In this document: one piece after another, positions 21,662 through 34,066 of the stretch
Position numbering within the stretch: the first letter of the stretch is position 1
Layout: the number at the start of each line of letters is the position of its first letter
Position numbers and translations under genes: made by a program
The notes under the pieces: model-generated
The model's database searches: none
Told to the model about the DNA's origin: nothing
The model's input: only the letters and a program-made list of their open reading frames with translations
DNA from: Epithemia pelagica
Taxonomy: Eukaryota > Bacillariophyta > Bacillariophyceae > Surirellales > Surirellaceae
Length of the DNA stretch: 64,000 bases
Reading direction: 5' to 3'
Assembly (NCBI GenBank): GCA_946965045.2
Contig: OX337231.1
Location: 1,798,001-1,862,000 of the forward strand

Positions 21662-21885
21662 ACTTGATACTGTTGAATTCCTGGTCAGACATACAACCGA
21701 AAGGAGCTTTATGACCAGACGAGGATCGGTCTGGTTGGGGAATGCCCAGATGCGGAAGATTGTCGAGAAAAACTCTGCTTAAATGCATAATTCATACCGA
21801 ATCCATGCAGGCCACGAAATGCAAGCAGTACTCCTGGTACATAGACGATGACAACTATCTCTATTATTCCAAACTACATCGTGTA

Positions 21886-23354
21886 CTACGCCATACGGAG
21901 TTGGTAGTCGCCGTTGGCAGTAATATACCGTACCCATGGTAATGCTTGGTATCCTGAACGTTCGATGATTTTTAGGTATCGAACTTGAATTCCCGAAACG
22001 GTAAAGTACGGAATTTCAAATTTGACTCGAATCGGCGCCTTCCAAGCATTTTCTCCCTTTTTGCGAGCATGATCGTCTACATCAGAGGCCGAGATACTCG
22101 GTAAACCGAAATGAGCCCGCATCAAGTACTCGCGCCCGCCATGGAATTGCTTGATGGTCCATACAACTGCATCTTGATCTGGCAAGTATGTCACTTGACC
22201 CACACTCGATTTGAACGAAGGTGAATCCACATCAGGGGGTACAGGAATGATAATTTCGACATTGTTTGCGACTGAGCGAGATTTGAACTGAGACCGTGTC
22301 TTGACCATGTATTCAATACGAGATCCCTTGTGTGGTTCTACCACAGCCTCAACCCAAATCAGCGGTTTGACATGTGTATTGAGACGGTATGTCATGAGAT
22401 CAAATTCTCCATCGGGAGGGATGAAAGAAATGGTTCGATCATTCTCAAAGCGGGCCAACCGCACGCACTGATGAAACTTGATATCCTCCAACTCCACTGC
22501 CTTTCCGCGCGCCTGATTTGTGCGTCCTGTGGCTTCAAACATGAGTTTGTCGTTCAAGCCAAGTTTGAGCTCAGGCATGCCACTGAGAAACGATTTCATT
22601 TGAACGGCACCGAGAATCTCGGAGTGGAGGACCGTTCCGTTCGCAGCAACAAGCAAGTTCAGTTTCTCAACGACATCGAGAAAGATTTCATTCTTTTTGT
22701 GCTTAATGCCTTCCGCACGCCAAGACACAGCATTTGTCAGGGCTACAGGCGGTTTGGAAGAGACATCGGTTGCGGCACGATTGGCACCTTGGGTGATAAA
22801 GGAGCGCAGAATAGTACTATCAAGAGCTTGTGGCAAACCGTGATCCATGGTCTCATCTAACAGCTCATAAATGATTACAAAATTGTCACGGATACTCTCT
22901 TCCTCTACAGTTCCAAAGTAATCCTTGAAAACTTGGGCCAAGCGGAACAGAAAAGTCATGATAAGCGCCACATTCGAGTTCCGTGTCGTCACTGCGCAGA
23001 GGTACAGGTTGGAGAGCTGTGAAGAGGTGAGTATCGACATTGTGGCATTCTGGTGCAAATGTATCGAAACAGTTCAGGAAGGAAGGAAAAATGACAAAAA
23101 TAACATACCGAAACATAAACAAACGATTCTCCTGTACTGCTGCTACCAGGATTTGCTTCCACACTGTCTTCAAAGAACAAGTCCCCTTCAGCATTGGTGT
23201 AGAATACAGGTTTTTGTTGTTCTTCCGGCGTATCATTCAAATACTTTCCAAACCGTTCAATGGACTTGCTAAGACTGGGTACATCACCACGGTAGTTTCG
23301 GCTGATGATGCTTTTCCCTTGCAGATCTGTGATGAACACTGCTGATAGTACCAT
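21886..23354 (-). CDS. AP1M: AP-1 complex medium (mu) subunit
   Basis: Two exons: 23354-23109 and 23016-21886, with a 92-bp intron at 23017-23108. The product is 458 aa. I chose the acceptor before CTCTCC because FVYVS-LSNLYLCAV aligns without a gap to the longin domain of mu subunits; an in-frame acceptor upstream would add 14 residues. The N-terminal longin domain starts MVLSAVFITDLQGKSII. EEESIRDNFVIIYELLDE is the mu hallmark, and the mu-homology domain follows with VSWRAEGIKHKKNE, FIPPDGEFDLMTYRL and the terminal YITANGDYQLR typical of AP-1. The subunit recognises YxxPhi sorting signals at the trans-Golgi network and endosomes. Confidence 0.96.
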
Positions 23355-23654
23355 CTTTCTTTCTTGACGTTTTATACAGTCTTGATGCAGCAAAGCAACT
23401 CGAACAACAGCAAGTATCGCTCACACCGACTGCCGACGTCCTTCTATGTTGGCAATTGGCAAGATTCTGCGGCTCGTTGTTGGGCGGTTTGCGATGACCA
23501 CCGTGACCGACATTACTGACTACTCAACGAAAATGATCTTTTTGTCGGTAATGTCGGTAAAAAGTTTAGTACCTCTACCTGCCGTCAGCTCCTCTAGAGT
23601 AGTCTAGGTAGCGCCGCACTAGCCTTTCGTGTTGTAGGAGTAACATTTGTCACC

Positions 23655-24965
23655 ATGTACCGGAGAGCCGCTTCCATCCTTTCGCGGCAACCAGCAAGAT
23701 TATTCCACCTATCACTTCGGATTTCATCTCCGAAAGATCAGCGTCAAATATTTACTCGAAGTACCACATCTGCAGCTACGCAAGACCTACCTGCAGACAA
23801 ACGAGAAATGGGCGTTGAGCCAAGGTCTGTTGAGAACGAAGATGCCTGCGCCAGCGCAACCCTGCAAGATTCCCTATCAAAAAAGAAGAAGAAGAAGAAG
23901 AAGCAAGGAAAGCTTGCGAAAGAACCAGATCATTCGACTGGTGAGCCATCAGTTATGAATGGAAGACCCGGGAAAAAGAAATTGCGCAAGCTTAGATATC
24001 AGCAAAAAGAGCTGTCGCCATTTGACTTCTGTTTAGTTTCAGCAAAGAGCTCTGTTTTCACTAATTCGACTCTTCTGGGGCCTAGCTTCGCCTCTTTGGA
24101 CACACATAACAATGGAAGTTCATCTTCATCAGGGGAACGAATCCTGGAGGTATCCACAGTCGGCAGTTTATCTCCCAACACGTATGGCCAAAATGATGCT
24201 GTCAAAGACACCAAGAAAAACGACAAGCATCAGGTATACGTGCAGCCTCTTCTAGTTCTCGATTTAAATGGGATTCTGTGTCATAGAATCCGGCACAACC
24301 GGACTCCCAAAGTTCCCAAGACTGCCTATCGCTCGTCGTCGCTCAATGTTGCTCGGACACCAGTGGTACCCCGAACAGACCTTCATGAGTTCCTGTCATT
24401 CCTTGATCGACACTTTACTTTAAGTGTTTGGACGTCAGCCAAAAATAAGACAGCGACATCACTAGTCTCAGCTCTATTTCCCAGTGATGTTGCGAGTCGG
24501 CTACTCTTTGTTTGGGCTCAGCACCACTGCGATGTCGTTGGATCGCCGGACACTGATGAAACAGATGATGAACAACCGGTGTTCGAAAAGAATCTGTCCA
24601 AAGTTTGGAAGGAGTTCCCTCTTTGGAATGCAAACAACACGTTGATGATTGACGACTCCCCGGAGAAGTGTACTCAATGGCATGCTAATGCTGTACACCC
24701 CCCTCCACTAAACGGACAAGTATCTACTTGGAGTGGGAATACCAGTCCGGATGAAGAGAACGAGAGACTTCAAAGATTATTCTTTAATGATTTGGTGGAG
24801 TTTTGGAGAAATCACACCCTTGTACAACGGTGGGATGAAGAAAGTGGGGATGCAACGACATCTCTCATTGAGTTACATGGTGGGAATGAGGAGCCATTGC
24901 ATGACTCGAATGGATTGCTACAGCATTTGAAAGATAACGCCACAGGACACATGGGATGGAAGTGA
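23655..24965 (+). CDS. FCP1/NIF-like HAD-domain protein with DLNG motif
   Basis: Single exon, 436 aa. The first 35 residues are Arg/Ser-rich without acidic residues (MYRRAASILSRQPARLFHLS) and look like a mitochondrial presequence. A lysine run (about 8 K from an AAG/AAA tract at about 23881) and a disordered region follow. From about residue 195 the HAD fold starts with LLVLDLNGILCHR. Later motifs are FTLSVWTSAKNKTA and NTLMIDDSPEKC. This matches the NLI-interacting-factor/CTD-phosphatase-like family (PF03031). The second Asp of DxDx(T/V) is Asn here, as in a plant/algal DLNG subgroup, so classic aspartate-based phosphatase chemistry may be impaired. The target is unknown. Confidence 0.85.
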   Translation: MYRRAASILSRQPARLFHLSLRISSPKDQRQIFTRSTTSAATQDLPADKREMGVEPRSVENEDACASATLQDSLSKKKKKKKKQGKLAKEPDHSTGEPSVMNGRPGKKKLRKLRYQQKELSPFDFCLVSAKSSVFTNSTLLGPSFASLDTHNNGSSSSSGERILEVSTVGSLSPNTYGQNDAVKDTKKNDKHQVYVQPLLVLDLNGILCHRIRHNRTPKVPKTAYRSSSLNVARTPVVPRTDLHEFLSFLDRHFTLSVWTSAKNKTATSLVSALFPSDVASRLLFVWAQHHCDVVGSPDTDETDDEQPVFEKNLSKVWKEFPLWNANNTLMIDDSPEKCTQWHANAVHPPPLNGQVSTWSGNTSPDEENERLQRLFFNDLVEFWRNHTLVQRWDEESGDATTSLIELHGGNEEPLHDSNGLLQHLKDNATGHMGWK

Positions 24966-25101
24966 AGTTATTTGTTCTTCGGGGAAGTTTGATTTGATTT
25001 CCCACCACTGAACTTCGTCCCACTTGCGTTCGTCTCGTAATAACTACTGCCAGCCACTGCCCTTGAACCTTCCATACCAAACATATGTTTTGTTCTACAT
25101 A

Positions 25102-27455
25102 TCACGGTATCAAAGTTTGGGTTGCATCAGCGTCTTGTTGGCCTTCCACAGTTTGTCCATTCGACGTTTCACCATCGGACATCTGTTCTTGTTGACTTGA
25201 CTCAACTGCAGTTGAGGACGCTTCCATGGACTCAAGCATGATATAGCCAGAGTTTTCATCTCGTTCCGCTTCAGTCGTGTCGATCGTCTCAGTCTCAATA
25301 TTTCCATACAACTTGATCAAGAAAAACAGGCCAGCGAGACAACCTATAGATCCAAAGACCAGAAATATACCCACACTGATCCAGAGGGTGTACAGACAGT
25401 AAATCATGTAAGTGATAATTGATTTGTCAAGACTCACTTCAAAGACAAACAATGCGTAGATTGCAAAGTAGGCCGCAACGGATCCTCCCGAAAGTAACGA
25501 TAACCACCACCATCGATGATTCTCCAGTCTAAGCTGGATACAGACCAATAGAACGGAAGTCGCAGCGGCAATCCAGAGAGCAAGCAAATAGACCACTAAC
25601 GCAACTCCGAATACATAGTAGTACTGTCGTAACCACAAGCTCGTCATGGAAAAGAAAAGTTCCACGTAAATGGCCCCGAACGGTAAAATGCCAGCGATAA
25701 CCAAGGCCACGAATGGTCTTTTCCAAACGCTCGACTGTACTGGAATCTCCCTTGGAACTGGATTCGTGTGTGTGGGAAACTCCATCACATCTTGCAAACT
25801 CGCTATGTAGGCCCCTAAGAAAATGAGGGGAATCAAACCGAAAAGCCACCCAGAGAGAACTATCAGGACATCCAGAATCGGCAAACTCGCCGTTGACTGA
25901 CGAAAAAATAAGCAAATGTTTAGAAAGCAAAACGAGAGAAAGAAGCCACCCGGAATCATAAGCGCAACCATTCCCACACATCTCTTCAATTGCCCAGAGT
26001 CGGCACCAAACGAAGAATAGAGGCGGTAACTGACATAACCAGAAACGCACCCCGACAGGTTAAACGTCACAAGGAACGCGTTTGGAACAGAGCCCGCCAC
26101 AGCTTGGCTAACGCAGCCAAGTGATGCCATAACCACAACAGCGAGCGTCGTCACGATGAGCTGTATTCCTGTCCCAACAAAAGCACAGTGCAATCCAGGC
26201 ATTGTCGCCGGGGGTCGAAACACATCAGCATGCAAACAGCGCCAGTTTCGTTCCTCTTGTATCTCTCGTTCTTGTAAAGCAATATCCTGAGCTGAAGGTG
26301 AAACGGTTGTGGATTCGATTTCTTCGGTATTCAATGACGTGTATCGACGTCTTGACGCCCACAATGAGCGAAACGCAGTTGAGATGGTCTGAGCCTGTGT
26401 CTCGGATGGTCGTTTGTTGGAACGGATCCAGATGGCCACAAGCATTGAGCTGAGAAGAACTGCAACGACGAGAGAGTTGGAGACACTTGTCCAATGAAGT
26501 TTTGCTGGAACCCAATTGTCATTGGTAAGGTAGATCTCCCAGCGTTGGCCCCAGGGTTTGCCCCTGTTCCTCCAGACAACATCGTAGGTAAACAAGATCG
26601 GCTTGTTCGCAACGAGCTCCTGTTGTCCGACCACATTATCCAAGGACAGGTGTGTCCGATACGGACACGTCAAAAGGCGTTTGTTGGACCCTTCCGCGCT
26701 GGTACCATCCCAGGAATAGTTTCCTTCAAACTTGTGATTAATCGAAAGAGGTTGAACCGCGAATTCTGTAATGCGGTAGCCCGGCCGATTGTCTCCGGTA
26801 TCCTCTTGCTCGTAGTCAATGACCAGATTAAAATGGTTGAATATATAGTATATGTACGATGACTCAGAGGAGTTACCGGCAAGAATATAGCCAATAGGAA
26901 ATCCATTTGCAAAATTTTCGTATTGTATCGGCCAAGATATAATGGAGGCTGATGGAAGGTGATCCAGCAGCCAGTTGTGATGGTATGATTTACTAATATA
27001 CCACTTCATTCTCTCATATTCTTTTCCAGAGAAGTTTACTTGGCATACCTGAATCCCAAAAGAGTCGATGGACGACAACAGAGTGAACGTCAATCACAAA
27101 TCGACCGGTAGAGATAGAGAGAAGGGAAAACACTCACCTTTGCGCAGTATGTTTCTGTTTTCATGAAAACTTCGAAAGGGGTTGATTGGAGTCTACTTCC
27201 CTCTAGGAATTGGCCAAGATCTTGAGATTCTCGCAATGGACCACCTTCTGGTTGACAGAACGGCAGGTGATAATAATCCATAGGAATCTGCGTTCGAGTG
27301 CTTGTGACGGCGTCTACACGAACTGGAACTTGCTCGCCTTCCTGATAGGTTCGAGGAGCTATTCCAGGACGATACGACGCCCCCATTACCATACGGTCAT
27401 TTCGCGATAGAAGTAGCAACACTACGCTGGCAGCAAATCTCATTGCCCATGCCAT
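25102..27455 (-). CDS. TM9 superfamily (nonaspanin) endomembrane protein
   Basis: Two exons: 27455-27138 and 27048-25102, with an 89-bp intron at 27049-27137. The product is 754 aa. The start MAWAMRFAASVVLLLLS is a signal peptide; an open frame upstream exists, but this ATG gives the expected signal. The lumenal domain has YRPGIAPRTYQEGEQVPVR and DYYHLPFCQP, both hallmark EMP70/TM9 segments. About nine transmembrane helices follow with WRCLHADVFRPP and NACLVTFNLSGCVSGYVSYRL-like TM9 features. Nonaspanins act in the Golgi and endosomes in membrane-protein sorting. The C-terminus is extended, acidic and Gln-rich (about 55 residues), unlike the short KxD tail of most members, which may alter sorting. 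Confidence 0.95.
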
Positions 27456-27700
27456 GGTCTTAAACAAAAATCCGAGATACGGACTGTAGATGGGGCTCGT
27501 CCCCAGGGATGATTTTTCGCACGATTGCAGTAGGTACGCGCACCTGGGTCGCACCTGTTATCTCATTCTTTAGACGTGTAATCATGAGGATCATATCGCA
27601 TGATTCCTGTTGCAACGACATAATATTTTATAAACCAAACTCTACTACTCCGATGCATAAGCTAGAGACGACTACTACTAATGTGAATGGAAGAACCCTT

Positions 27701-28499
<799 letters not shown>

Positions 28500-29227
28500 C
28501 TTTTTGAATCACTCCTGTCGACAAAGGATCTCTATCTCAACGGTGTTCGTAAGCGAGCTGTAGGATGTATGGGGCAGCAATGAGAGCGACGGTGGGAGTT
28601 GGGAAAGGCCTTTTGGGGTTACTGGGACGAATCAAAAGATCTGACATATCTTTTTCTGACGTAATATTCCTGAATGTATTGTCCTCAATCCCGTGGTGGT
28701 TTGAGGGGTGGGGAAATGAAGAATGCCCAAACTTGGGGGATTCTCCCAATGGATTTCCTTGAAATTCCACGTAGAAGGCGTGAGCGCGGGCCGCTTTTCT
28801 CTATGTATTAGAAATAATTAGAAATGATTCCCACGCGGCAGATCTTACTTTTGGGGGTTGAGGTTGAGGGTTGGAGTCTCACAAAAAGTTTTGATGTAGT
28901 ATCGAGGATAATACGGAACTGGAACATCGAAAGATATGGAGGGATCAGTCATGGTCAGTTCCTCCTTGCTAAGCATGTCCACTGGAATGCTCGTCAGTGG
29001 ATTCTTGGACTGGGAATTATCGGTGGATAGAACTGGCAGCAAGGCGGCGGAGCACCGAGAGGAGCAGACGAAACAAATTGATCTCAGTACTTCTACGAAG
29101 ATGTCCGAGGTCCTTCGGGATAAGAAGAATCTCGGGTTAGGAAGGACACCAGAGCAACAAGAAATGTCTTTTACAAGTAAATCCTTGTCTGGCGCCATCA
29201 GATTCAAACACGAAATGTGGCCACAAT
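28500..29227. other. intergenic between divergent Ub-NiSOD and Deltex-like genes
   Basis: About 730 bp. It holds the promoter and leader of Ub-NiSOD. Mirror ORFs at about 28845-29328 on the two strands have no recognisable domain. The plus-strand one (ATG at 28936) could be a frameshifted N-terminal extension of the neighbouring Deltex-like gene. Confidence 0.4.
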
Positions 29228-31014
29228 ATGATCCAACAACCCGAGATCCGACCATCAATGAGCGGTCCAGGAGCTACACCACTTACGAGAATGGCCGAGT
29301 CATTATCTCAGATTCTAAGGTTCATTGACAAAGAGAATCAGAACCGAACCTCGGACCAAGGAGAACCATGTTGTGTGCTGTACGATGCAGATTGCGTCCA
29401 AGCTAAGCTCTTTAGGTTTCTTGAGGAATGCATGGCATTTCAAAAGGCTGGCAAAAACATGGAAGTTACATTGGGCTACCATTACACGAACCAGATGTAT
29501 TTGTCGACAATACGAGAGCATGGGTTGCTTACGCGAGCCGAACGCCGACATCGTAGGATTCGTGTTCAAGACAATGGATCCTCGTTCGGCGATGGAATCT
29601 ACACTATAAGTACGGCCAACAACTCCGTCGATTCACTAGAGGTAGAAAAGCTCACAGTATCTCCGTGCGCGGAATTCAGAGTTCGAATCGGTTTGCGTTT
29701 CGTGGATTTCGCGCTCATTTGGACGCTGGTCTTTTCGTGTTGCGACTTACTGGAAACACAAAGAAAAGCAGCCTCTCCTCGAACGGATTCAACTCACGAT
29801 CTGATTCTACGGATATTGACACTGACTGCCCTGACTCGCTGACCCAACAACGTGGTATTGGCAAGGATCTCTTGGTATTACGAAAGTCTACGCAGTGTCT
29901 CGTTATCGGAGAGTTCAAACCGAATTCTTTGGATCGGTCGGAGATGGCTGAACAGTTCCTAGTAACACATGGCAAAATTCGGAAAATAGTAAAACAAGTT
30001 ACTCGCACAATTCAAAATGGAGACGTGTCCATGTGGGATACACATGACACGAATGATTACTTTGGTACAGCAAATTTGTCAGGCACGAGGATTGCGCCAA
30101 AACGTGAGGTTTCACCAAAGTCGATTGCATTCGACTATCCTTAGCGGAGCTCTGGCGGAGGGACAACAAGAAGATACAATGAGTTCATCTGATCATGTTA
30201 TTCGACGTGGAACTTTGCGTTATGGAGCTCCACGGCAAGGCCTCATGTTGACAAGCATAAACGGTTGCACAGACATGTTCCCATCCAATCAACTTGCTGC
30301 CGATGAGGAATGCAGCATATGCTTTGAAAAACTCAAAGGCAGTTGCAACTTGGTGAAATTGAAACTCTGCCCACATGTGTTTCACCAGGAGTGTTTACGG
30401 GAGGCACTCCGATTTGATCCAAAGTGTCCAGTATGTAGAAAGAATACTACAGAACCTCAAGGCAAAATGCCATCGGGTAAAATGACGATTGAACTAGACA
30501 AAAACTTAGCATGTGAGGGCTATGAACCAGGAACATGGCTGATACGATATTCAATGAAAGCTGGGGTTCAAAAAGCCTACCACTACAATCCCGGTGTCCC
30601 ATATCCATCTACGGTACGCAAAGCATTCATTCCCAATACAAAAGAAGGACGAAACCTATTGAAGCGCGTTACCTATGCATTCAGTCGAGGCCTGACTTTC
30701 ACCGTAGGAACCTCTCTAACATCGGGCAAAGATAATGTTATCATATGGTGAGTAGATGCGCTGTTTTGGCGACCCTTGCTTCAGTTCGGTACATGGCTCA
30801 AGAAAACGTTTTCAACAGGGGATCTATCCATCATAAAACAAGTAGCAAAAGAGGACCTTATGGGTACCCAGATCCTGGCTATTTCATAAATTGCAACGAG
30901 GAGCTTGACGCTTTGGGAGTCCCTTCACATGACGACTCTTCCTTGCAAATTGTGTTTGCAACGCGATGTGCAACGAGTGTCAATTTTGGCTTCCTGTATG
31001 AGGACGAATTGTAG
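29228..31014 (+). CDS. ART-like / RING / Deltex C-terminal domain protein, reading frame disrupted
   Basis: In order on one strand: an ADP-ribosyltransferase-like segment (LGYHYTNQMYLSTIREHGL, then NGSSFGDGIYTI), a RING finger (ECSICFEKL, CPHVFHQECLREAL, CPVCR) and a Deltex C-terminal domain (FTVGTSLTSGKDNVI, GPYGYPDPGYFINCNEELD). The last splice, a 71-bp intron at 30748-30818, is canonical and restores the DTC domain. The frame also changes at about 29590-29665 and about 30020-30140. Only implausibly short introns (36-53 bp) would bridge these, so they may be frameshifts in a decaying copy or base errors. Deltex ligases use RING plus DTC to ubiquitinate targets and ADP-ribosylate ubiquitin. 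The start at 29228 is uncertain. Confidence 0.7.
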
Positions 31015-31304
31015 GGCCGCGTTCTGCTTTACGTCTCGAATGACAGAATCCGAAACCTTTTTCTGAACTCGGAAGTTTCTGGAGGGTTCTTCATGACTGC
31101 TTCATGTTGAATGGAAATTTCGTCCAAGACCTTTGAATATATTTCCATCCCGCAAATGTAAAACCAAGACCCATCTATCTTCTTATCCTTGGATCCAACG
31201 GAATCGAGACAATAGATGAATAGGGAAAAAGTGGTAGAGTTGATTGGTGACGAAAAGACAAAGCGCCATATGATATAATACCATACTGGCTGGTCGCGTA
31301 GGAA

Positions 31305-33896
31305 TCAGGTTTTTCGTAAAAAGAAGGCGTCAATAGTTCCGTTTGTAGACTTTGTTGTCCGTGATTTTTTCTGTGCCCTGCGACTAGTGGTCGTAGAAGT
31401 TCGTGACCGATGCCGGACAATTGATGAGCTTTGGTTGTGAGGGTGCAGTTGTTGTTCAATTTCTGTCCGGATATCGGCTGGGAGTTCGGCCAAGACTGAT
31501 GGGTCGATGGAAGAACTAGAAGTAGAGTTTGTAGCAAGACTTGGAGCAAAGGCGCAAACCTCGTGAGGGTATGCTTGTAGCTCTTGTTCGACTTCAACGC
31601 GAATATCCGCCGGTAGTTCTGCCAAAACAGATGAGTCGATGAAACTCGAGACAGTGGAAGATTTGGTAACATAAGGATCAGCATTTTTGTCTATATCACC
31701 CTTGTCGTCCATGTTGGAACCAGTTTTGTTGTCATGTCTTTGCTGTGTGGTAGGCATGGTTTTAAGATAAAGCTGTGACGAAATCCTTGTCGCAGGAGGC
31801 TCCGTCGATGCAACGTCTTGCGTCAGCTTTCCCGGAGTGCTTAGTATTCTCCGGGAGTGAGCCAAAGGGCTGATCGTCGATTGGACTGGGTCCTCCATGT
31901 CTTGAAAATTGGTCACGGCCAGATTGAGGCGAGTCACATTGATTCTTCCTGGAGTGCAGAATACGAGGGCCTTTAACAAGGGTTCGACGGTTGATTTCAA
32001 TAAATGACGTCTCGCTTGTGGATCTTTGTTGTGGAGGTAGGACTTGCCATCAAACCGACACTGCTTCGATCGTGTGACGAATGGCCGCCGTCGTCTCTTT
32101 TGTCCTTGTGGAGGAACCTTTTGAATTCCATTGACTGATGAAGTTTGTTGAAGTTTGGCGGGGTCCACCACACGAGCGGTACAGCGGAGCGTGGTAGGAA
32201 ATGCTCGTTCCGGATACGGCGACGCTTCCTGACGTTCATCCACAAGTATCGGCAGTCGAACAAACAGGGATTCCATGGCTTTCCAAACGGATTCACGGGT
32301 GACATTGGTTCCTCGTTGAAAGGAATCTTCGACCGAGACTTGTTTCGTCAAACCACCATTGTCGTCCTCGATTTGACTGGTATCCAATCCAAGACACAAT
32401 TCCCGCAGCGTCGTGGCACGAGTCTCGGTCGTGACGTCGCCGACGTCCTGGTGGTGATGAATCTTTTTTCCTTCCCGACGGGACGGAGAGCTTGTAACTA
32501 GTGTTTGTAAGCAACTTTCAATTTGCCATTGAGGAACTTTCAACAAATCATGACACGTCCAAAAGGCCTTTGGCGTTGTTGCTCCCTCTTGCTTTTGTGA
32601 TGATGATTCTTTATCATTTTTTAAGAAATACAACTTTTGGTCGATCGCTCCGCCGGCGCCAGAGTGTGTACATTGCAAGCATGACTGAAGCGCACGGAGG
32701 GTGGCGTTTCCCAAGGAGGGGACTTTTCGCAGAGGCATGGGCAAGAGTATGGATGCACTTCGCCAAGGAAACAACACATTGAGTGAATTCGGTTTGTGCA
32801 AGTCGGAAGTCAATTTGGCCAGGAGAGGTGAGACTGAAACGCCCAGGGTGACGGTAAAGCCTGTCTCTTTGTAAATTCGCTGTCGTACTTGTTCGCATAA
32901 TGCCGCCGCCACTGCCAATCGATTCATGCACTCATTTTGAGCCACACGTGCTAAGGCAGCACCTTTTGTGCCGGTTGTCGGAACATGATGCACACTCTCT
33001 CGAACAGAAGCACTCGTCGAGAAGCCACAGTCCCCCGTGTTGTCAGTACTGTGATGAACCGTTGCACGGGCTCCAGACTGTGCTTCTACCACCACGACTC
33101 TTGCACTAGACTTGTCCTGTCCATATACAAACGCATGGCTGGGCATCGACATGGGACGATCCTGGTTATTCTTGTCCATGACAGCCCCGACCAGGTCGGT
33201 CAAATCGGCAAAATTTTCATCCATCCCCCCTCGTCGTACTGGTACATTGATCGATGGAAAAGATGACTTGTTCCTCGACTGTGTCCATGCCTCGTTGTTT
33301 TCAGAATCTTGCTGTGATGGTTGTTGCTTATCGACCGAGGCTGCCGCTAAATCCTGCCAAGCCTGACGAAAAGAGAGGTAGATGCGACGAGAATGACGGC
33401 GATAGCGTTCTAAATCACTTCCTTCAACAATTAGCAAGGATGAACAAGCGGCATAGGCAGATTCTCGAGATTGCAGTTTCTGCACTCCGTAGTTTCGGGC
33501 GATATAATTACATGTGACAATGATATGCTTTTGTCCAATGGCCACAGGACGGTCTCTCGGTACTCTTCCCTCCACCTCCTCGCATTGACAATAGAAACAA
33601 TCAACATCTAAATGAACAATCGTGCGAGACCACAAATTGGTGCAGTATTCATATATGCTGTTGTTCTTGTTGTTCCAGGCGTTGTTGGCGTTCGGCGAAC
33701 CATTCTGGGCGGCAGTGGTGCCGTGGTCCTTCATCAACGCAAAGGCACCCGCGTCATTCACATCCGGTTCGTCGTAATCGTCGTCATCGTCATGGCTGTC
33801 ACTGCTGCTGTTGTTACTACTCTGACTGCTGACACTTCGATCGCTATCGTATCGATCAAAGGCGTAGTGGTTACCGCTCCAGGAGGCCAAGGACAT
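31305..33896 (-). CDS. Y-family translesion DNA polymerase, iota-like, with two UBMs and PIP box
   Basis: Single exon, 863 aa from the ATG at 33896. A disordered acidic N-terminus of about 85 residues precedes the polymerase. TIVHLDVDCFYCQCEE carries the first metal-binding Asp; a basic insert region follows; MDENFADLTD carries the second acidic pair; TLGVSVSPLLAKLTSDLHKPN matches the Y-family fingers/palm. The C-terminus has two ubiquitin-binding motifs at about 753-773 and 797-817, both with LAELPADIR, a duplicated unit. It ends NGTIDAFFLRK, a PCNA-interacting peptide. UBM pairs plus a PIP are features of POLI (REV1 lacks this PIP and adds BRCT). Divergent to the LRR gene with 170 bp between starts. 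Confidence 0.88.
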   Translation of the reverse strand: MSLASWSGNHYAFDRYDSDRSVSSQSSNNSSSDSHDDDDDYDEPDVNDAGAFALMKDHGTTAAQNGSPNANNAWNNKNNSIYEYCTNLWSRTIVHLDVDCFYCQCEEVEGRVPRDRPVAIGQKHIIVTCNYIARNYGVQKLQSRESAYAACSSLLIVEGSDLERYRRHSRRIYLSFRQAWQDLAAASVDKQQPSQQDSENNEAWTQSRNKSSFPSINVPVRRGGMDENFADLTDLVGAVMDKNNQDRPMSMPSHAFVYGQDKSSARVVVVEAQSGARATVHHSTDNTGDCGFSTSASVRESVHHVPTTGTKGAALARVAQNECMNRLAVAAALCEQVRQRIYKETGFTVTLGVSVSPLLAKLTSDLHKPNSLNVLFPWRSASILLPMPLRKVPSLGNATLRALQSCLQCTHSGAGGAIDQKLYFLKNDKESSSQKQEGATTPKAFWTCHDLLKVPQWQIESCLQTLVTSSPSRREGKKIHHHQDVGDVTTETRATTLRELCLGLDTSQIEDDNGGLTKQVSVEDSFQRGTNVTRESVWKAMESLFVRLPILVDERQEASPYPERAFPTTLRCTARVVDPAKLQQTSSVNGIQKVPPQGQKRRRRPFVTRSKQCRFDGKSYLHNKDPQARRHLLKSTVEPLLKALVFCTPGRINVTRLNLAVTNFQDMEDPVQSTISPLAHSRRILSTPGKLTQDVASTEPPATRISSQLYLKTMPTTQQRHDNKTGSNMDDKGDIDKNADPYVTKSSTVSSFIDSSVLAELPADIRVEVEQELQAYPHEVCAFAPSLATNSTSSSSIDPSVLAELPADIRTEIEQQLHPHNQSSSIVRHRSRTSTTTSRRAQKKSRTTKSTNGTIDAFFLRKT

Positions 33897-34066
33897 GGCC
33901 GCAATTTCTCTGGCAGCTGGGAGCAAGTTTTGCCTGCTACCACATTAGAGGAATGTAGCTACCCAACCTCACTCATCATGAGCACATAACCCATTTTCCA
34001 TTTTGTCTTCCATGTGGAACGCTTTCGCACCCGCCATCACATACATCGTCATCATCCACATTTTTT

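Noticed and set aside
23881-23910. GAA/AAG repeat as a possible microsatellite
   Set aside because: It is short and lies within a coding lysine run of the HAD-like protein.
28845-29328. Mirror ORFs of about 130 residues on both strands next to the Deltex-like gene
   Set aside because: No domain; at most the plus-strand one could be a frameshifted extension. Not strong enough to annotate as a gene.
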